This document shows, one piece after another, positions 52,060 through 60,821 of a DNA stretch of 64,000 nt (position 1 is the first letter of the stretch; each line of letters opens with the position of its first letter). Position numbers and translations under genes: made by a program. The stretch spans positions 1 through 64,000 of the forward strand of contig NZ_BAGE01000038.1 in assembly GCF_000308675.1 (NCBI RefSeq), written 5' to 3'. The notes under the pieces were generated by a model that was not told where the DNA came from, searched no databases, and saw nothing but the letters and a program-made list of their open reading frames with translations. This DNA comes from Nocardia paucivorans NBRC 100373 (lineage in GTDB: Bacteria > Actinomycetota > Actinomycetes > Mycobacteriales > Mycobacteriaceae).

Positions 52060-52302
52060 CGCCGCACCCTAACGGATAGGGTCGGGCACTCGCCCGTTCG
52101 CGAGCAGACGCACGGATACCCGCTTCTGTGGGATCGGCCCGGTGGTGTGGAAACGACCGCGAACAGGCGTGAATGGGACACTTCACAATTTTTCGTCGTC
52201 GTCGTTCCGATGTGTGCCGAAGTGCGAGCGATGTGAACGAGTATTTCGTCGCGGAACTATACGTTCGTCCATAAGGGATCGTCGCCGGTGAAGGGAGTGC
52301 GC

Positions 52303-52749
52303 ATGAAGGCGGGCGGGTCGCACGACCCCGGTACGGGAGATTCACCGCGGTTACCGGAACTCTCGGAACTGGTCGAACCACTGGATATCCGAGCTCTGCT
52401 CCCGGCGGACGCCCCCGATTCCGTGCCCGGTGGTACCGACTTCGGGACGGCCCTGCAGATCGGTCTCGGATTGGCGCTGGCGCTGCTGGACGATTCCGAT
52501 CCCTCGGGCCGAAGGATATTGGCGCGGTTGGAGCAGGCCGCGGTGTGCTGGGCGCGGCAGGAGATACCGTTGGAGGTTGTCCAGCACGCGCTGCACGAAG
52601 GGGTGAAAAGTGGTCTCGGACTGCGGGATTCACCCCCGTCCCGGGGCGTGTCCGGTCTCGTCGACGGCTGTTTCGTGGTGGACGTGCTCGAGACGCTCAC
52701 CACGACCGTCTCGCGCGCCTACGTGGCCGAGTTGCGGTCGGCGCAGTAG
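52303..52749 (+). CDS. Stand-alone PucR N-terminal domain
   Basis: This 148-residue helical protein matches the N-terminal sensing part of the convergent PucR regulator: here RRILARLEQAAVCWARQEIPLEVVQHALHEGVKSGL, there RRLENAAAGWAREGVPIDTIHHAVHEGVKLGL. The ends also agree (SRAYVAELRSAQ versus SMAYIRELRAVV). It lacks the central and DNA-binding domains. It could be a truncated duplicate or an independent partner that binds the regulator. The ATG at 52303 is 6 nt after GGGAG; the GTG at 52288 has none. Its 3' end overlaps the regulator gene by 31 bp. Confidence 0.7.
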   Translation: MKAGGSHDPGTGDSPRLPELSELVEPLDIRALLPADAPDSVPGGTDFGTALQIGLGLALALLDDSDPSGRRILARLEQAAVCWARQEIPLEVVQHALHEGVKSGLGLRDSPPSRGVSGLVDGCFVVDVLETLTTTVSRAYVAELRSAQ

Positions 52750-53954
52750 CTGCGCGCCACCAGCGCCGAGCGCAGATACCACAGGCCCGACGGTTGGGTC
52801 GGGTCGAAACCGGTGAGCTGCGCGACTCGTTTGAGCCGGTAGTCGATGGTATTGGTGTGAATATGCATGAGCCGGGCGGTGCGCTGCCGGTTCAGGTTGT
52901 TGCTGATATGCCGTTGCAGGGTTTCCAACAGTTCGGGATGGTCGTCGAGTGGGTCGAGCAGCGACCCCAGATACTCGCGGCCGGGCCCCGGACGGGTGAG
53001 TTGGTATTCCAGCGCCATATCGTCGAATCGGTACAGTCCGGGCACACAGTCCAGCCGCTGCACCATATCGAGCAATTCGTGCGCCTGATCGGCGGCCGCG
53101 GGCACCTGCGGTGTCGGCGCCTCCACCACGGCGGCGCTGATCTGCACCTGTGCGGCCCGGGACAGTCTGGACACCAATTCGTCGAGTTGTTCACCCTCGA
53201 ACATTCCGGCGGGCAGCAGAACCGTTCCCCCGTCCACGCTCAACAGGGACAGCGCCGATTCGCCGCATCGGGTGGCGAGCTCGGCCTGCACTCGCCGCAG
53301 TTTGCGTCGCGCCACCACCTTGCCGTCCAGATTGGGCGCCGATTCGTCGGGATGCGCGGGAATCGCCATGGCCAGCACCGTGTAGGCGGGTGCGATCTCG
53401 ATTCCGCATTCGCGGGCCATGGTGGACGTGCTGTACCCGCCCAACAGCGCGGAGGTGAGGGTGTGCACGGCGGTGTGGTGTTCGCTCACCACCGCTCGTA
53501 GTTCCCGGATATAGGCCATGGAAATGCAGACCGTCATCTTGTCCAGCATCTCCACCACCAGTTTGGCGCCGTCCACCAGGTTGGAATAGTCGGTGACCGT
53601 CGCGTTCGACACCACCAGGTCGAGCCCCAGTTTGACGCCCTCGTGCACCGCGTGATGAATGGTGTCGATGGGGACACCTTCGCGCGCCCATCCCGCGGCG
53701 GCGTTCTCCAGGCGCCGTGTCTTCTCCGGGATGTCCTGGCCGTCGAGCATGCTGACCGCGAGTTCCAGGCAGATTCGGGTGATGGTGGTGATATCGCCGT
53801 GGATGGCATCCCCGGGCAGCGTGCCGCACGGCACCACGTTTTCGACGAAATGGCCGACCATACGTCGGGACAGTGTCCTGACATCCTGCAGCGGTGCAGA
53901 CATCGGTTGTCCGGACACGGTCAATTTCGTCCGGATAGCGCTGTCGGCGCTCAT
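52719..53954 (-). CDS. PucR/CdaR-family transcriptional regulator
   Basis: This 411-residue regulator has an N-terminal helical sensing domain (about 20-150), a central GGDEF-like alpha/beta region (PAYTVLAMAIPAHPDESAP, GESALSLLSVDGGTVLLPAG) and a C-terminal PucR/HTH_30 domain. That domain contains HPELLETLQRHISNNLNRQR, RLMHIHTNTIDYRLKRVAQL and TGFDPTQPSGL. The inducer is unknown. Start 53954 follows AAGGAG. A perfect 14-bp palindrome at 54072-54085, about 120 bp upstream, is a candidate site for it or a CRP-like protein. It is convergent with a stand-alone copy of its own first domain. Confidence 0.83.
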   Translation of the reverse strand: MSADSAIRTKLTVSGQPMSAPLQDVRTLSRRMVGHFVENVVPCGTLPGDAIHGDITTITRICLELAVSMLDGQDIPEKTRRLENAAAGWAREGVPIDTIHHAVHEGVKLGLDLVVSNATVTDYSNLVDGAKLVVEMLDKMTVCISMAYIRELRAVVSEHHTAVHTLTSALLGGYSTSTMARECGIEIAPAYTVLAMAIPAHPDESAPNLDGKVVARRKLRRVQAELATRCGESALSLLSVDGGTVLLPAGMFEGEQLDELVSRLSRAAQVQISAAVVEAPTPQVPAAADQAHELLDMVQRLDCVPGLYRFDDMALEYQLTRPGPGREYLGSLLDPLDDHPELLETLQRHISNNLNRQRTARLMHIHTNTIDYRLKRVAQLTGFDPTQPSGLWYLRSALVARSYCADRNSAT

Positions 53955-54325
53955 GATGATCTCCTTCGACCCCCGATGACGAGACTGCCGAATCACGGTA
54001 GCGAGTGACGAACAGGTTACGGGGAGATTTGTCGGCCCGTTGGGTGAGCGTGAATCCGCACGGGGGGTGATTGTGATCGATCACAGGTCGACGGCCCGTC
54101 GTTCGTCGAGCGTTCGGAAGGGGATCAGGGCGTGGGTCTACGGTGGGTCGTCGGGGTTCCCTCGCTGGTCCGGGGTAGTTCTCGGCGGCCGTTTCTGTCA
54201 TACCCCCCGCGTATTCTGTGCTGGTAGGACAGTTCGGCGGGCGGTTTCCGCGATATCGATTCCCTGGGTCCCTGGGTCCCTGGGCATCGCGGCGCTCGTC
54301 GGCGCATCGGAACGGGGGTTCTGTG
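53955..54325. other. 371-bp intergenic region, PucR/hypothetical
   Basis: The region carries the palindrome TGTGATCGATCACA (54072-54085), three copies of TCCCTGGG in tandem (54261-54284), and no supported reading frame. It serves two divergent genes. Confidence 0.5.
54072..54085. promoter_or_regulatory. Perfect 14-bp palindrome TGTGATCGATCACA
   Basis: The arms are like those of CRP sites (TGTGA/TCACA) but with a 4-bp rather than 6-bp centre. It lies in the region shared by the divergent pucR gene and the gene at 54326. Confidence 0.4.
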
Positions 54326-55306
54326 ATGAGTGCAATCGGACAGGAACGGCTGCTGCCGCCACGGCAGCACGGCACCTCGTGGCGGGAATCGGAGTATCGA
54401 GCGATCGCCGCGGCCTTGCGCACCGGTGTCGCACTGGACGAGATCGCGGCCGAACTGGGCCGAACCCCCACCGCGGTGGAGGCGGCATTGCGCAATTTCA
54501 TTCCACCGGATGAACGGGTGCGCCGCAGCGAACGGGTGGATTGGATCCGGGAGCGGCTGGCGGATCCGGAATGGGACTGGTGGTCGGTGGTGGTGGACCA
54601 CTACCGGAACGGGTCGTCGTCACTGTGGCTCACCGAACACGAGCATCTGGCCCGCACCGCGTGGCGGGAACGCACCCCGATGCCGGTATTGGCGCAGCGG
54701 TTGGGCACAGCCGAGATCGCGGCGGCCGGGTTCCTGCGCGCGCTCGGGCTGGCCGACAGCCTCGCGGAGGTCGTGGAACGGCTCGGCGCCACACCTGGCC
54801 AGGCACTGGCAAAACGGGTCAGCGCCGCTCGTGATCAGGACATCTCCAGTAGCTGGGTGCTCGTGGTCGATGGTGCGGAGGGTACCGCGAAACCGCGCAG
54901 TGCACCGGTGCGGCGCCATGTCTCCGTCCACGAGAGTCGGGCCGCCGCCGAGGCGCGGCGCGATCGGGTGCTGTACTGGCATCGCCGCACCGCCGGTGAC
55001 AGCGCCCGACCGGTGTGGTGGACCATTGCGCAGCGCGGTCTCGGGGAGACGACCGGCCGCACCTACTGCGGCGTCTACACCCCGCGTGCCGGCACCGGTG
55101 GGGTGCGGGCGGACGCATTGGCCGTTGGTGACCGTATCCGAATCACCGACGCCGATGGACATCCGCTCGAGGCGATGGTCGAGTCGGTCACCCATCAGGA
55201 GGGGACGGTTGTCGTCGATCTCGGTCCGGTCGGGGAATCCCGGGTGCGTCGGGTAATCGAGTTCGAGGCCGCGGAATCGGTGGACATCGTGCCCATCGAG
55301 GAATAG
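54326..55306 (+). CDS. Hypothetical protein with N-terminal HTH-like part
   Basis: This 326-residue protein has no function I can name. Residues 20-60 resemble a helix-turn-helix (WRESEYRAIAAALRTGVALD, EIAAELGRTPTAVEAALRNF). A second similar helical unit follows (IRERLADPEWDWWSVVVDHY, RTPMPVLAQRLGTAEIAAAG). The C-terminal part is beta-rich (GDRIRITDADGHPLEAMVES, GTVVVDLGPVGESRVRRVIE). It may be a DNA-binding or RNA-binding accessory protein. The ATG at 54326 follows a G-rich run; three TCCCTGGG repeats lie 40-65 bp before it. A strong terminator follows. Confidence 0.6.
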   Translation: MSAIGQERLLPPRQHGTSWRESEYRAIAAALRTGVALDEIAAELGRTPTAVEAALRNFIPPDERVRRSERVDWIRERLADPEWDWWSVVVDHYRNGSSSLWLTEHEHLARTAWRERTPMPVLAQRLGTAEIAAAGFLRALGLADSLAEVVERLGATPGQALAKRVSAARDQDISSSWVLVVDGAEGTAKPRSAPVRRHVSVHESRAAAEARRDRVLYWHRRTAGDSARPVWWTIAQRGLGETTGRTYCGVYTPRAGTGGVRADALAVGDRIRITDADGHPLEAMVESVTHQEGTVVVDLGPVGESRVRRVIEFEAAESVDIVPIEE

Positions 55307-55311
55307 GGGGT

Positions 55312-55348
55312 GTGCGGTGGGGCGTGGCCTCCTTACGCCCCACCGCAC
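55312..55348. terminator. Bidirectional hairpin terminator
   Basis: A perfect 14-bp stem (GTGCGGTGGGGCGT with ACGCCCCACCGCAC) with a 9-nt loop lies between two convergent genes (55306 and 55361). Confidence 0.8.
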
Positions 55349-55360
55349 GCGGCACAGGAG

Positions 55361-56488
55361 TCAGCCGAACCACAACACGCCGCGCGCTCGTTTCCGGGGC
55401 GCGGCGTTTCCCTGTGCCTTGGCGGTGTCGGCGATACCGACGCCGCGATAACGGGCGCGGTCGGCGAGCTCGGCCGTGCGATGCTTGGCGCGGCTCACCA
55501 ACTCAGGGCCCTGCTCTTGGGCGACACCGACGATGCCGGCGCCGCGATGACGGGCGGTTTCGGCCAGTTCCTCCCCACGGTGTTTGGCGATATCGGCGAT
55601 TTCGGCGCCGCGGTGCTTGGCGCGGTCGGCCCATTCCGGTCCGCGTTGCTGGGCCACCTCGGCCAGGACCGCGCCGCGGTGTTTGGCGATATCGGCGATT
55701 TCGGCGCCGCGGTATTTGGCGCGGTCGGCCCATTCCGGTCCGCGTTGCTGGGCCACCTCGGCCAGTTCCTCCCCGCGCTGTTTGGCGATTTCCGCCAGTT
55801 CCGCGCCGCGGTGGCGAGTGATATCGGCGATTTCGACACCTCGATGTTTGACCGTCTCGGCCCATATCGGGGCCCGCTGCTGCGCGACCTCGGCCAGTTC
55901 GGTGCTCTTCTCGGCCGCGGTGCCGGCGAGCTCACGTCCGCGTTCGGCGGCCTGATGCAATTGGTGGCGCAGTGTTCCCGCCGTGCCGTTCTTGGCGGAC
56001 TCGCCGAGGGGAAGTGCGCCGCTCACCGTCGCGGCCGCAGCCTTGGCGGCTCGGCGACCCCGCCAGCCGAGCGAGGGTTTGCCCTCGGTATCGGCCGCGA
56101 CGATCATGAGCCCACCGAGCAGGCTCATGTCCTTGAGGAAGGCGGTCCGTTTGGCGGCCCGGCGCTGTGGGTCGTTCTCGGCCCAGAAGTTCTGCTCGGT
56201 CACCGTCGCCGGCACCACCGTCGCCGCCAGGGCCAGTGCCGCCAGGCGCGGAGCCTTGCCCAATGCCAGTAGTGCTCCGCCCACGATCTGGGTAACGGCC
56301 GTAACCTGCACCAGGGCTCCGGGGTCCGACGGCAGTTTCGTCGCGATATCGGGCGGCAGCGATTCCTCGCCCTTGTGGACCAGCGCGGACGCCTCCTTCA
56401 CCCGGGACTCCGGGTTACGGAGTGTTTCGGCCCCGTCCACGATGAACGTACTCGCCAGGAGCGGGCGGGCCAGCCGACGTAGAAGCAT
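55361..56488 (-). CDS. DoxX-family protein with 11-residue amphipathic repeats
   Basis: This 375-residue protein has two parts. Residues 1-150 are a DoxX-like membrane domain (LLRRLARPLLASTFIVDGAE, VTAVTQIVGGALLALGKAPRL, DMSLLGGLMIVAADTEG). Residues about 196-360 are 15 in-phase copies of an 11-residue unit, for example AEIADIAKHRG, AVLAEVAQQRG, PEWADRAKHRG. Each copy has hydrophobic positions 3 and 6-7 and a KHRG/QQRG end, so an amphipathic helix that could lie on a membrane or form a right-handed coiled coil. The repeats have no obvious enzymatic motif. Start 56488 follows AGGAAAGGGG. The DoxX domain suggests a quinone/thiol redox setting; the repeat function is unknown. Confidence 0.78.
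   Translation of the reverse strand: MLLRRLARPLLASTFIVDGAETLRNPESRVKEASALVHKGEESLPPDIATKLPSDPGALVQVTAVTQIVGGALLALGKAPRLAALALAATVVPATVTEQNFWAENDPQRRAAKRTAFLKDMSLLGGLMIVAADTEGKPSLGWRGRRAAKAAAATVSGALPLGESAKNGTAGTLRHQLHQAAERGRELAGTAAEKSTELAEVAQQRAPIWAETVKHRGVEIADITRHRGAELAEIAKQRGEELAEVAQQRGPEWADRAKYRGAEIADIAKHRGAVLAEVAQQRGPEWADRAKHRGAEIADIAKHRGEELAETARHRGAGIVGVAQEQGPELVSRAKHRTAELADRARYRGVGIADTAKAQGNAAPRKRARGVLWFG
55409..55903 (-). repeat. 33-bp tandem repeat array in DoxX gene
   Basis: Fifteen 33-bp units encode the 11-residue repeats. Units 5-7 (55673-55771) and 8-10 (55574-55672) are near-identical 99-bp blocks, pointing to recent duplication of a three-unit segment. Confidence 0.8.
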
Positions 56489-56739
56489 GGAGACCCCTTT
56501 CCTCAGTTGGTATCGGCCCGCGCGAGGCGGGGCCGGACGCCGACGAGATACCCGGTCCATTCGAGCGGAAACAGCGGTTGGCGAGACCGTCCTCGGGATA
56601 TGGGTGCTCGGTGAGCAGGATGCCCGCTCGCCGAGTGGTGAGGTGGTGACCGGGTCGCCGTAGGGGTCCGAGATCGGCGTGCCCGACGGCCGTCAGAGCC
56701 GCCGGGCATGCCGATCGGGTGGTTCGGATCGAGTGGATA

Positions 56740-57294
56740 TCAGGGGGTGGAGTATCCGATGAGTGCCCCGATTCCCGCGCCGATCGGTACGGTCACCAAA
56801 GCCCCGACTCCGCCGAGGAAGAAGCCGAGAACCGCCCCGATTCCGGCGCCGATGAGGGCTCCGATCCCGGCATTGTGCAATTTGCGGGCCTGCGTCTCGC
56901 CGTCATCGACCAGTTGGGCGATATGGTCGCTGCTGCGCGGCGATCCGATCGGGGTCAGAGTCAGGGTGCGTCCGTCGGAGGAGATCTGCGCGGCCAGTGT
57001 CGTCGACTGCCCGAAGGTCTGTACCGTCAGCGGTAGGGCGGCCACGACCTGCCCACCGGGATCGGCCAGGGCCACACTGCCGGCGTCCGGGGCCAGGTGG
57101 AAACTGCCGGTGTCCAAGGTGGTCACCACACTCGAGCCGTCGTCACTGGGCGCCATGACATAACCGAGCCCCTGTTCCACGCCGCGCACGCTGACCTCGG
57201 CGGCGGCCGGTGGTTCGGCGTGTGCGGTGCCCGCGGCGACTCCGAGCGCGCCGATGGAGAGCACCGCGGTAGCGGCGATATGTCTGATTCTCAT
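56740..57294 (-). CDS. Secreted protein with glycine-zipper C-terminus
   Basis: This 184-residue protein has a signal peptide RIRHIAATAVLSIGALGVAA with cleavage near TAHAEPP. The mature part has beta segments (GSFHLAPDAGSVALADPGGQ, ISSDGRTLTLTPIG). The last 45 residues are glycine-rich and hydrophobic with regular GxxxG spacing (GIGALIGAGIGAVLGFFLGG). Such tails may insert into membranes or form oligomers. The function is unknown. A protein of the same general build lies at 10105-11031. The ATG at 57294 follows GGGGAATC; ATG 57309 is an alternative. Confidence 0.7.
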   Translation of the reverse strand: MRIRHIAATAVLSIGALGVAAGTAHAEPPAAAEVSVRGVEQGLGYVMAPSDDGSSVVTTLDTGSFHLAPDAGSVALADPGGQVVAALPLTVQTFGQSTTLAAQISSDGRTLTLTPIGSPRSSDHIAQLVDDGETQARKLHNAGIGALIGAGIGAVLGFFLGGVGALVTVPIGAGIGALIGYSTP

Positions 57295-57564
57295 TTCGAT
57301 TCCCCACATACTTCTGCCGACGTTCCCGTCGACGTTCCCCAAGAACCGGATCTCGGTTCCGAACCTCATTCTGGCCGTGAGTCTTCCGGGAAACAGCCGT
57401 TTCGCCGATTCCGGGTGCGGGATCACAGAAAGGCCTGTGGTCGTCCGCTGAGTGGGCCGAACCGTGTACCGGACCGCTATGTCCGCTTACGATGCCCTCG
57501 GTACCACGGCGCCGATGACGCGGACCCCGTCCCGCATCGGCGGCGTAATCGAGCAAGGAGCAGC

Positions 57565-58542
57565 ATGCGGATCGCGGTCACCGGCGGAACCGGTTATCTG
57601 GGCGCGCACAGCGTCGCGGCACTATTGGCGGACGGGCACGATATCCGCTTGTTGGTCGCGCCGAACGATACGGTGCCCGAGGCGCTTCGGGACGTGGAGC
57701 GTGAATCGACAGGGGCGATCGAGACCCTGACCGGCGATATCCGGGTTCCGGAAGTGGTGGATGCGCTGCTCGACGGTTGCGACGCGGTCCTGCACATGGC
57801 CGGTGTGGTCGGCACCGACAACCGGCGTGAGCAGCTGATGTGGGAGGTCAATGTCGATGCCACGAGCGCGGTGTTGGCCAAGGCGGTCGCCGCCGGGCTG
57901 GACCCGGTCGTACACGTCGCCAGCTACAGTGCCCTGTTTCCGTGTCCCGACCCGGTGATCGGGCCCGACAGCCCGACCGCACCCGGCCGCAGCGCCTACG
58001 GTCGGACGAAGTCGACGGCCGACCGGATCGCCCGCGCCCTGCAGGCCACCGGCGCACCGGTGGTCATCACCTATCCGTCCAGTGTGGTGGGTCCGGCTCT
58101 CGGCACGTCCGCGGGAATCACCGCCGCGGGATGGGACGTGATGGTGCGGACGCGGCTGGCGCCCCGGGTGCCGGGTGGGATGCAGATGATCGATGTGCGC
58201 GATGTGGCGGCCGTGCACGCCGCCGTCATGCGACCGGGGCGGGGGCCGAAACGTTATCTGTGCGGGGGGCATCTGGTGACCTTCGACGAGATCGTCGACA
58301 TGCTGGAAACCGGTCTCGGCAAACCCATTCGACGTATTCCCTTGTCCCCAGCGGTTTTCCGCGGAATGGGACGCGTCGGTGATCTCGTTTCCCGAGTGCT
58401 GCCGATCAGTGCCGGACTGAGCTACGAGGCCGCCTGGCTGCTCACCGCTGCCACCCCGACCGATGATTCGCGCACCCTCGAGGAGCTGAATCTGACCTGG
58501 CGGCCGCTGGCCGACTCGATCGCGGAGGCGGTGCGCATCTGA
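57565..58542 (+). CDS. NAD-dependent epimerase/dehydratase family protein
   Basis: This 325-residue extended SDR has the GxxGxxG motif VTGGTGYLGAHSV at the start, LTGDIRVPEVVDALLDGCDA with VLHMAGV, and the active-site stretch VVHVASYSALFP with YGRTKSTADRIARAL (YxxxK). Loss of the usual sugar-nucleotide motifs suggests a small-molecule substrate, as in dihydroflavonol-reductase-like actinobacterial proteins. Start 57565 follows AAGGAG. It is monocistronic and convergent with the TetR gene 17 bp away. Confidence 0.82.
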   Translation: MRIAVTGGTGYLGAHSVAALLADGHDIRLLVAPNDTVPEALRDVERESTGAIETLTGDIRVPEVVDALLDGCDAVLHMAGVVGTDNRREQLMWEVNVDATSAVLAKAVAAGLDPVVHVASYSALFPCPDPVIGPDSPTAPGRSAYGRTKSTADRIARALQATGAPVVITYPSSVVGPALGTSAGITAAGWDVMVRTRLAPRVPGGMQMIDVRDVAAVHAAVMRPGRGPKRYLCGGHLVTFDEIVDMLETGLGKPIRRIPLSPAVFRGMGRVGDLVSRVLPISAGLSYEAAWLLTAATPTDDSRTLEELNLTWRPLADSIAEAVRI

Positions 58543-58558
58543 TCGTGCGGCGGGAGCC

Positions 58559-59206
58559 TCAGTCGGGTCGGGGCGCATCGCCGTAGACGGTCAGCCAGAT
58601 GGAGCGGCCCAGGGCCTGCGCCAGGGCCTCGTCGCTGATACCGGTGTCCGTCGCGAATGCGGAGGCGATGGATCGCTCCACCATCGACACGAGGACGAGT
58701 GCGGTCGCGTCGGGGTCGATATCGGGGCTGATTCGGCCGGCGGCCCGGTCGGTGTCGAGCCGGGTGCGCACCATATCGGTGAAACCGGCGACGCGGGTGC
58801 GCCAGTAGGCGCCGACATCGCGGTCGTAGGCGGAGACCTCGGCGAGGGCGAGCAACAGATAACGGTGTCGGCGGAAGCCGGTGATCATGGTGTGGATGGC
58901 GCGGAACACGCCGGCCTGGCGATCGGTGTGTTCGGCGCTCCACCAGTGTTCGGCGGCGGCGAAGAGATCGGCGGTGGCCAGATCGGCCATCCGGATGAGC
59001 AGTTGGCTCTTGTCCGGGAAATAGCGGTAGAACGTGGAGCGGGCCGCGTTCGAGGCGGTGGCGATCTTCTGGACCGCGAGCTCGGTGAACGGGGTGCCGT
59101 CGGACAGTAGATCTTCCACCGCGTGTAGGACGCGCTGTTCGAATTCGGCGCGCCGGTCGACGGTCTGTTTGCGGGGGTTTTTCCGAACCCGGGTCAGCGA
59201 CGGCAT
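58559..59206 (-). CDS. TetR-family regulator
   Basis: This 215-residue regulator has its DNA-binding domain in residues about 20-75 (EFEQRVLHAVEDLLSDGTPF, VQKIATASNAARSTFYRYFP). The C-terminal domain is helical and of unknown ligand. It is divergent from a two-gene FAD oxidoreductase operon, which it likely controls. A 14-bp dyad GTGCG-CCAT-CGCAC at 59313-59326 in the gap is a weak operator candidate. The start at 59206 was chosen from the family N-terminus (MPSLTRVRKNPRKQTVDRRA); upstream sequence in the same frame is not conserved-looking. Confidence 0.83.
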   Translation of the reverse strand: MPSLTRVRKNPRKQTVDRRAEFEQRVLHAVEDLLSDGTPFTELAVQKIATASNAARSTFYRYFPDKSQLLIRMADLATADLFAAAEHWWSAEHTDRQAGVFRAIHTMITGFRRHRYLLLALAEVSAYDRDVGAYWRTRVAGFTDMVRTRLDTDRAAGRISPDIDPDATALVLVSMVERSIASAFATDTGISDEALAQALGRSIWLTVYGDAPRPD

Positions 59207-59372
59207 CGGGCCTCCGGCGACGGGGCGTTCGGGTCCCGTTGCGGTGGTTCTCCGATCACATATCGCATGTGCCCATTGTGCCCGCACCGGCGGTGACCAT
59301 TGACATTCCCTTGTGCGCCATCGCACTATCGATCGGACACCATGTCCGAGACTCGATGACCGAGGCGATCTC

Positions 59373-60821
59373 ATGAGCGGTTCCGATCTCGCCGTGCCCG
59401 TCACCGAACACAGCGATGTCGTCGTCGTCGGAGCCCGATGCGCGGGATCGGCCACCGCCATCACGCTCGCTCGGGCCGGTCGTCGGGTGATCGTGTTGGA
59501 CAGTGCGCGTTTTCCCTCCGACACCCTCTCCACCCACCTGTTGTGGCCCACCGGTGTGGCCGAGCTGGCCCGTCTGGGCGTGTGGGACCGAGTACGTGCC
59601 CTCGGCGCACCCCCGCTGACCACCGCGTTCGCCGCGGTGGACGGATACCGGGTGAAGTCCCGTTTCCCGACCGTGGAAGGGATCGATCACGCTCTGTGCG
59701 TGCGCCGGGCCGGACTCGACGAGGCATTGGTTCGGACCGCGATCGAGGCAGGCGCCGAGGTACGGGAGAAAGCTCGGGTCACCGAGCTGGTGTGGGACGA
59801 AAAGCGTTGCGTCGGAGTGCGCTATCGCACCGCCTCCGGCGAACTCGCCGAGATCCGGACGTCCCTGGTGGTGGGGGCGGACGGACGACACAGTACAGTG
59901 GCGCGACTGGTCGGGGCCGAGCGACCGTTCGCCGCCGTGCCGAGTGGGCGGGAATGTTATTTCGCGTACTGGCGGGACACCCACGACGAATGGCGTTCGA
60001 TCGCCGCGCAATGGCGGGCCGGAAGCGATCTCGGCACCGCCTTCCCCTGTGACGACGGGCTGCTGCTGAGCCTGGTGCAGCCGCCGGTCGGTCGGTCCGG
60101 TTCGGCGAAACTTCGCCCCGGCGACGCCGAGCGCCGCTATACCGAGGCCATCGAGCGACTCCCCGACCTGCGGGAGCGCCTGCGCGGCTGTGAACGGATG
60201 GGTCGGGTGCGTGCGGCCACCGAGCTGGCCTCGTATTTCCGCCGTTCGTCCGGACCGGGATGGGCATTGCCCGGCGACGCCGGACATTTCAAGGACCCGG
60301 TGACCGCCCAGGGAATCCGGGACGCGTTGCACTACGGTCGGCGTCTCGCCGAGGCCGTCGTGCCGGTGCTCGACGACAGTGCCCGACTCGATCGTGCGCT
60401 CGCCGACTGGGAACGCCGGCGGGTGCTCGAATGTCGCGAGATCTATCACTGGACCAACCGCCTGGCCCGCGGCGAGGCCGTGCGTCCCCTGGAACTCGAG
60501 CTCTATCGGGCAGCGGCCCACCGACCTGAACTCGGCGAGATCGCCACCGGGATCTTCTGCCGTACCCGACGTCCCGCCGAGCTGTACACCCCGGAACGTG
60601 GTCTGCGGTTGGCCGCCGCGGCGCTGTGGCGCCATCGGGCCGATCCCGCGCCGGTCGTCGCCGATCTGGTCCGCGAAATTCGCGATACCGCCATGGAATG
60701 GCGCGATTCCCACACCAGCCTGGCCGGCGCTCCTCCTCGACTGCCCGCGACGACAGTGATGTCCGCGGACGATTCCGATATCTCCACCTCACTCGCCAGT
60801 CCAGGAGACGACCATGTCTGA
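59373..60821 (+). CDS. Geranylgeranyl-reductase-like FAD oxidoreductase
   Basis: This 482-residue flavoprotein of the p-hydroxybenzoate-hydroxylase superfamily has VVVVGARCAGSATAITLARA near residue 16 (FAD ADP site), the mid-sequence VVGADGRHSTVARL (GADGxxS) and GWALPGDAGHFKDPVTAQGI (GD loop). The substrate is unknown; relatives reduce isoprenoid double bonds, hydroxylate aromatics or halogenate. ATG 59373 follows GAGGCGAT. The stop overlaps the next gene start by 8 nt, so the two are translated together. It is divergent from the TetR gene. Confidence 0.82.
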   Translation: MSGSDLAVPVTEHSDVVVVGARCAGSATAITLARAGRRVIVLDSARFPSDTLSTHLLWPTGVAELARLGVWDRVRALGAPPLTTAFAAVDGYRVKSRFPTVEGIDHALCVRRAGLDEALVRTAIEAGAEVREKARVTELVWDEKRCVGVRYRTASGELAEIRTSLVVGADGRHSTVARLVGAERPFAAVPSGRECYFAYWRDTHDEWRSIAAQWRAGSDLGTAFPCDDGLLLSLVQPPVGRSGSAKLRPGDAERRYTEAIERLPDLRERLRGCERMGRVRAATELASYFRRSSGPGWALPGDAGHFKDPVTAQGIRDALHYGRRLAEAVVPVLDDSARLDRALADWERRRVLECREIYHWTNRLARGEAVRPLELELYRAAAHRPELGEIATGIFCRTRRPAELYTPERGLRLAAAALWRHRADPAPVVADLVREIRDTAMEWRDSHTSLAGAPPRLPATTVMSADDSDISTSLASPGDDHV

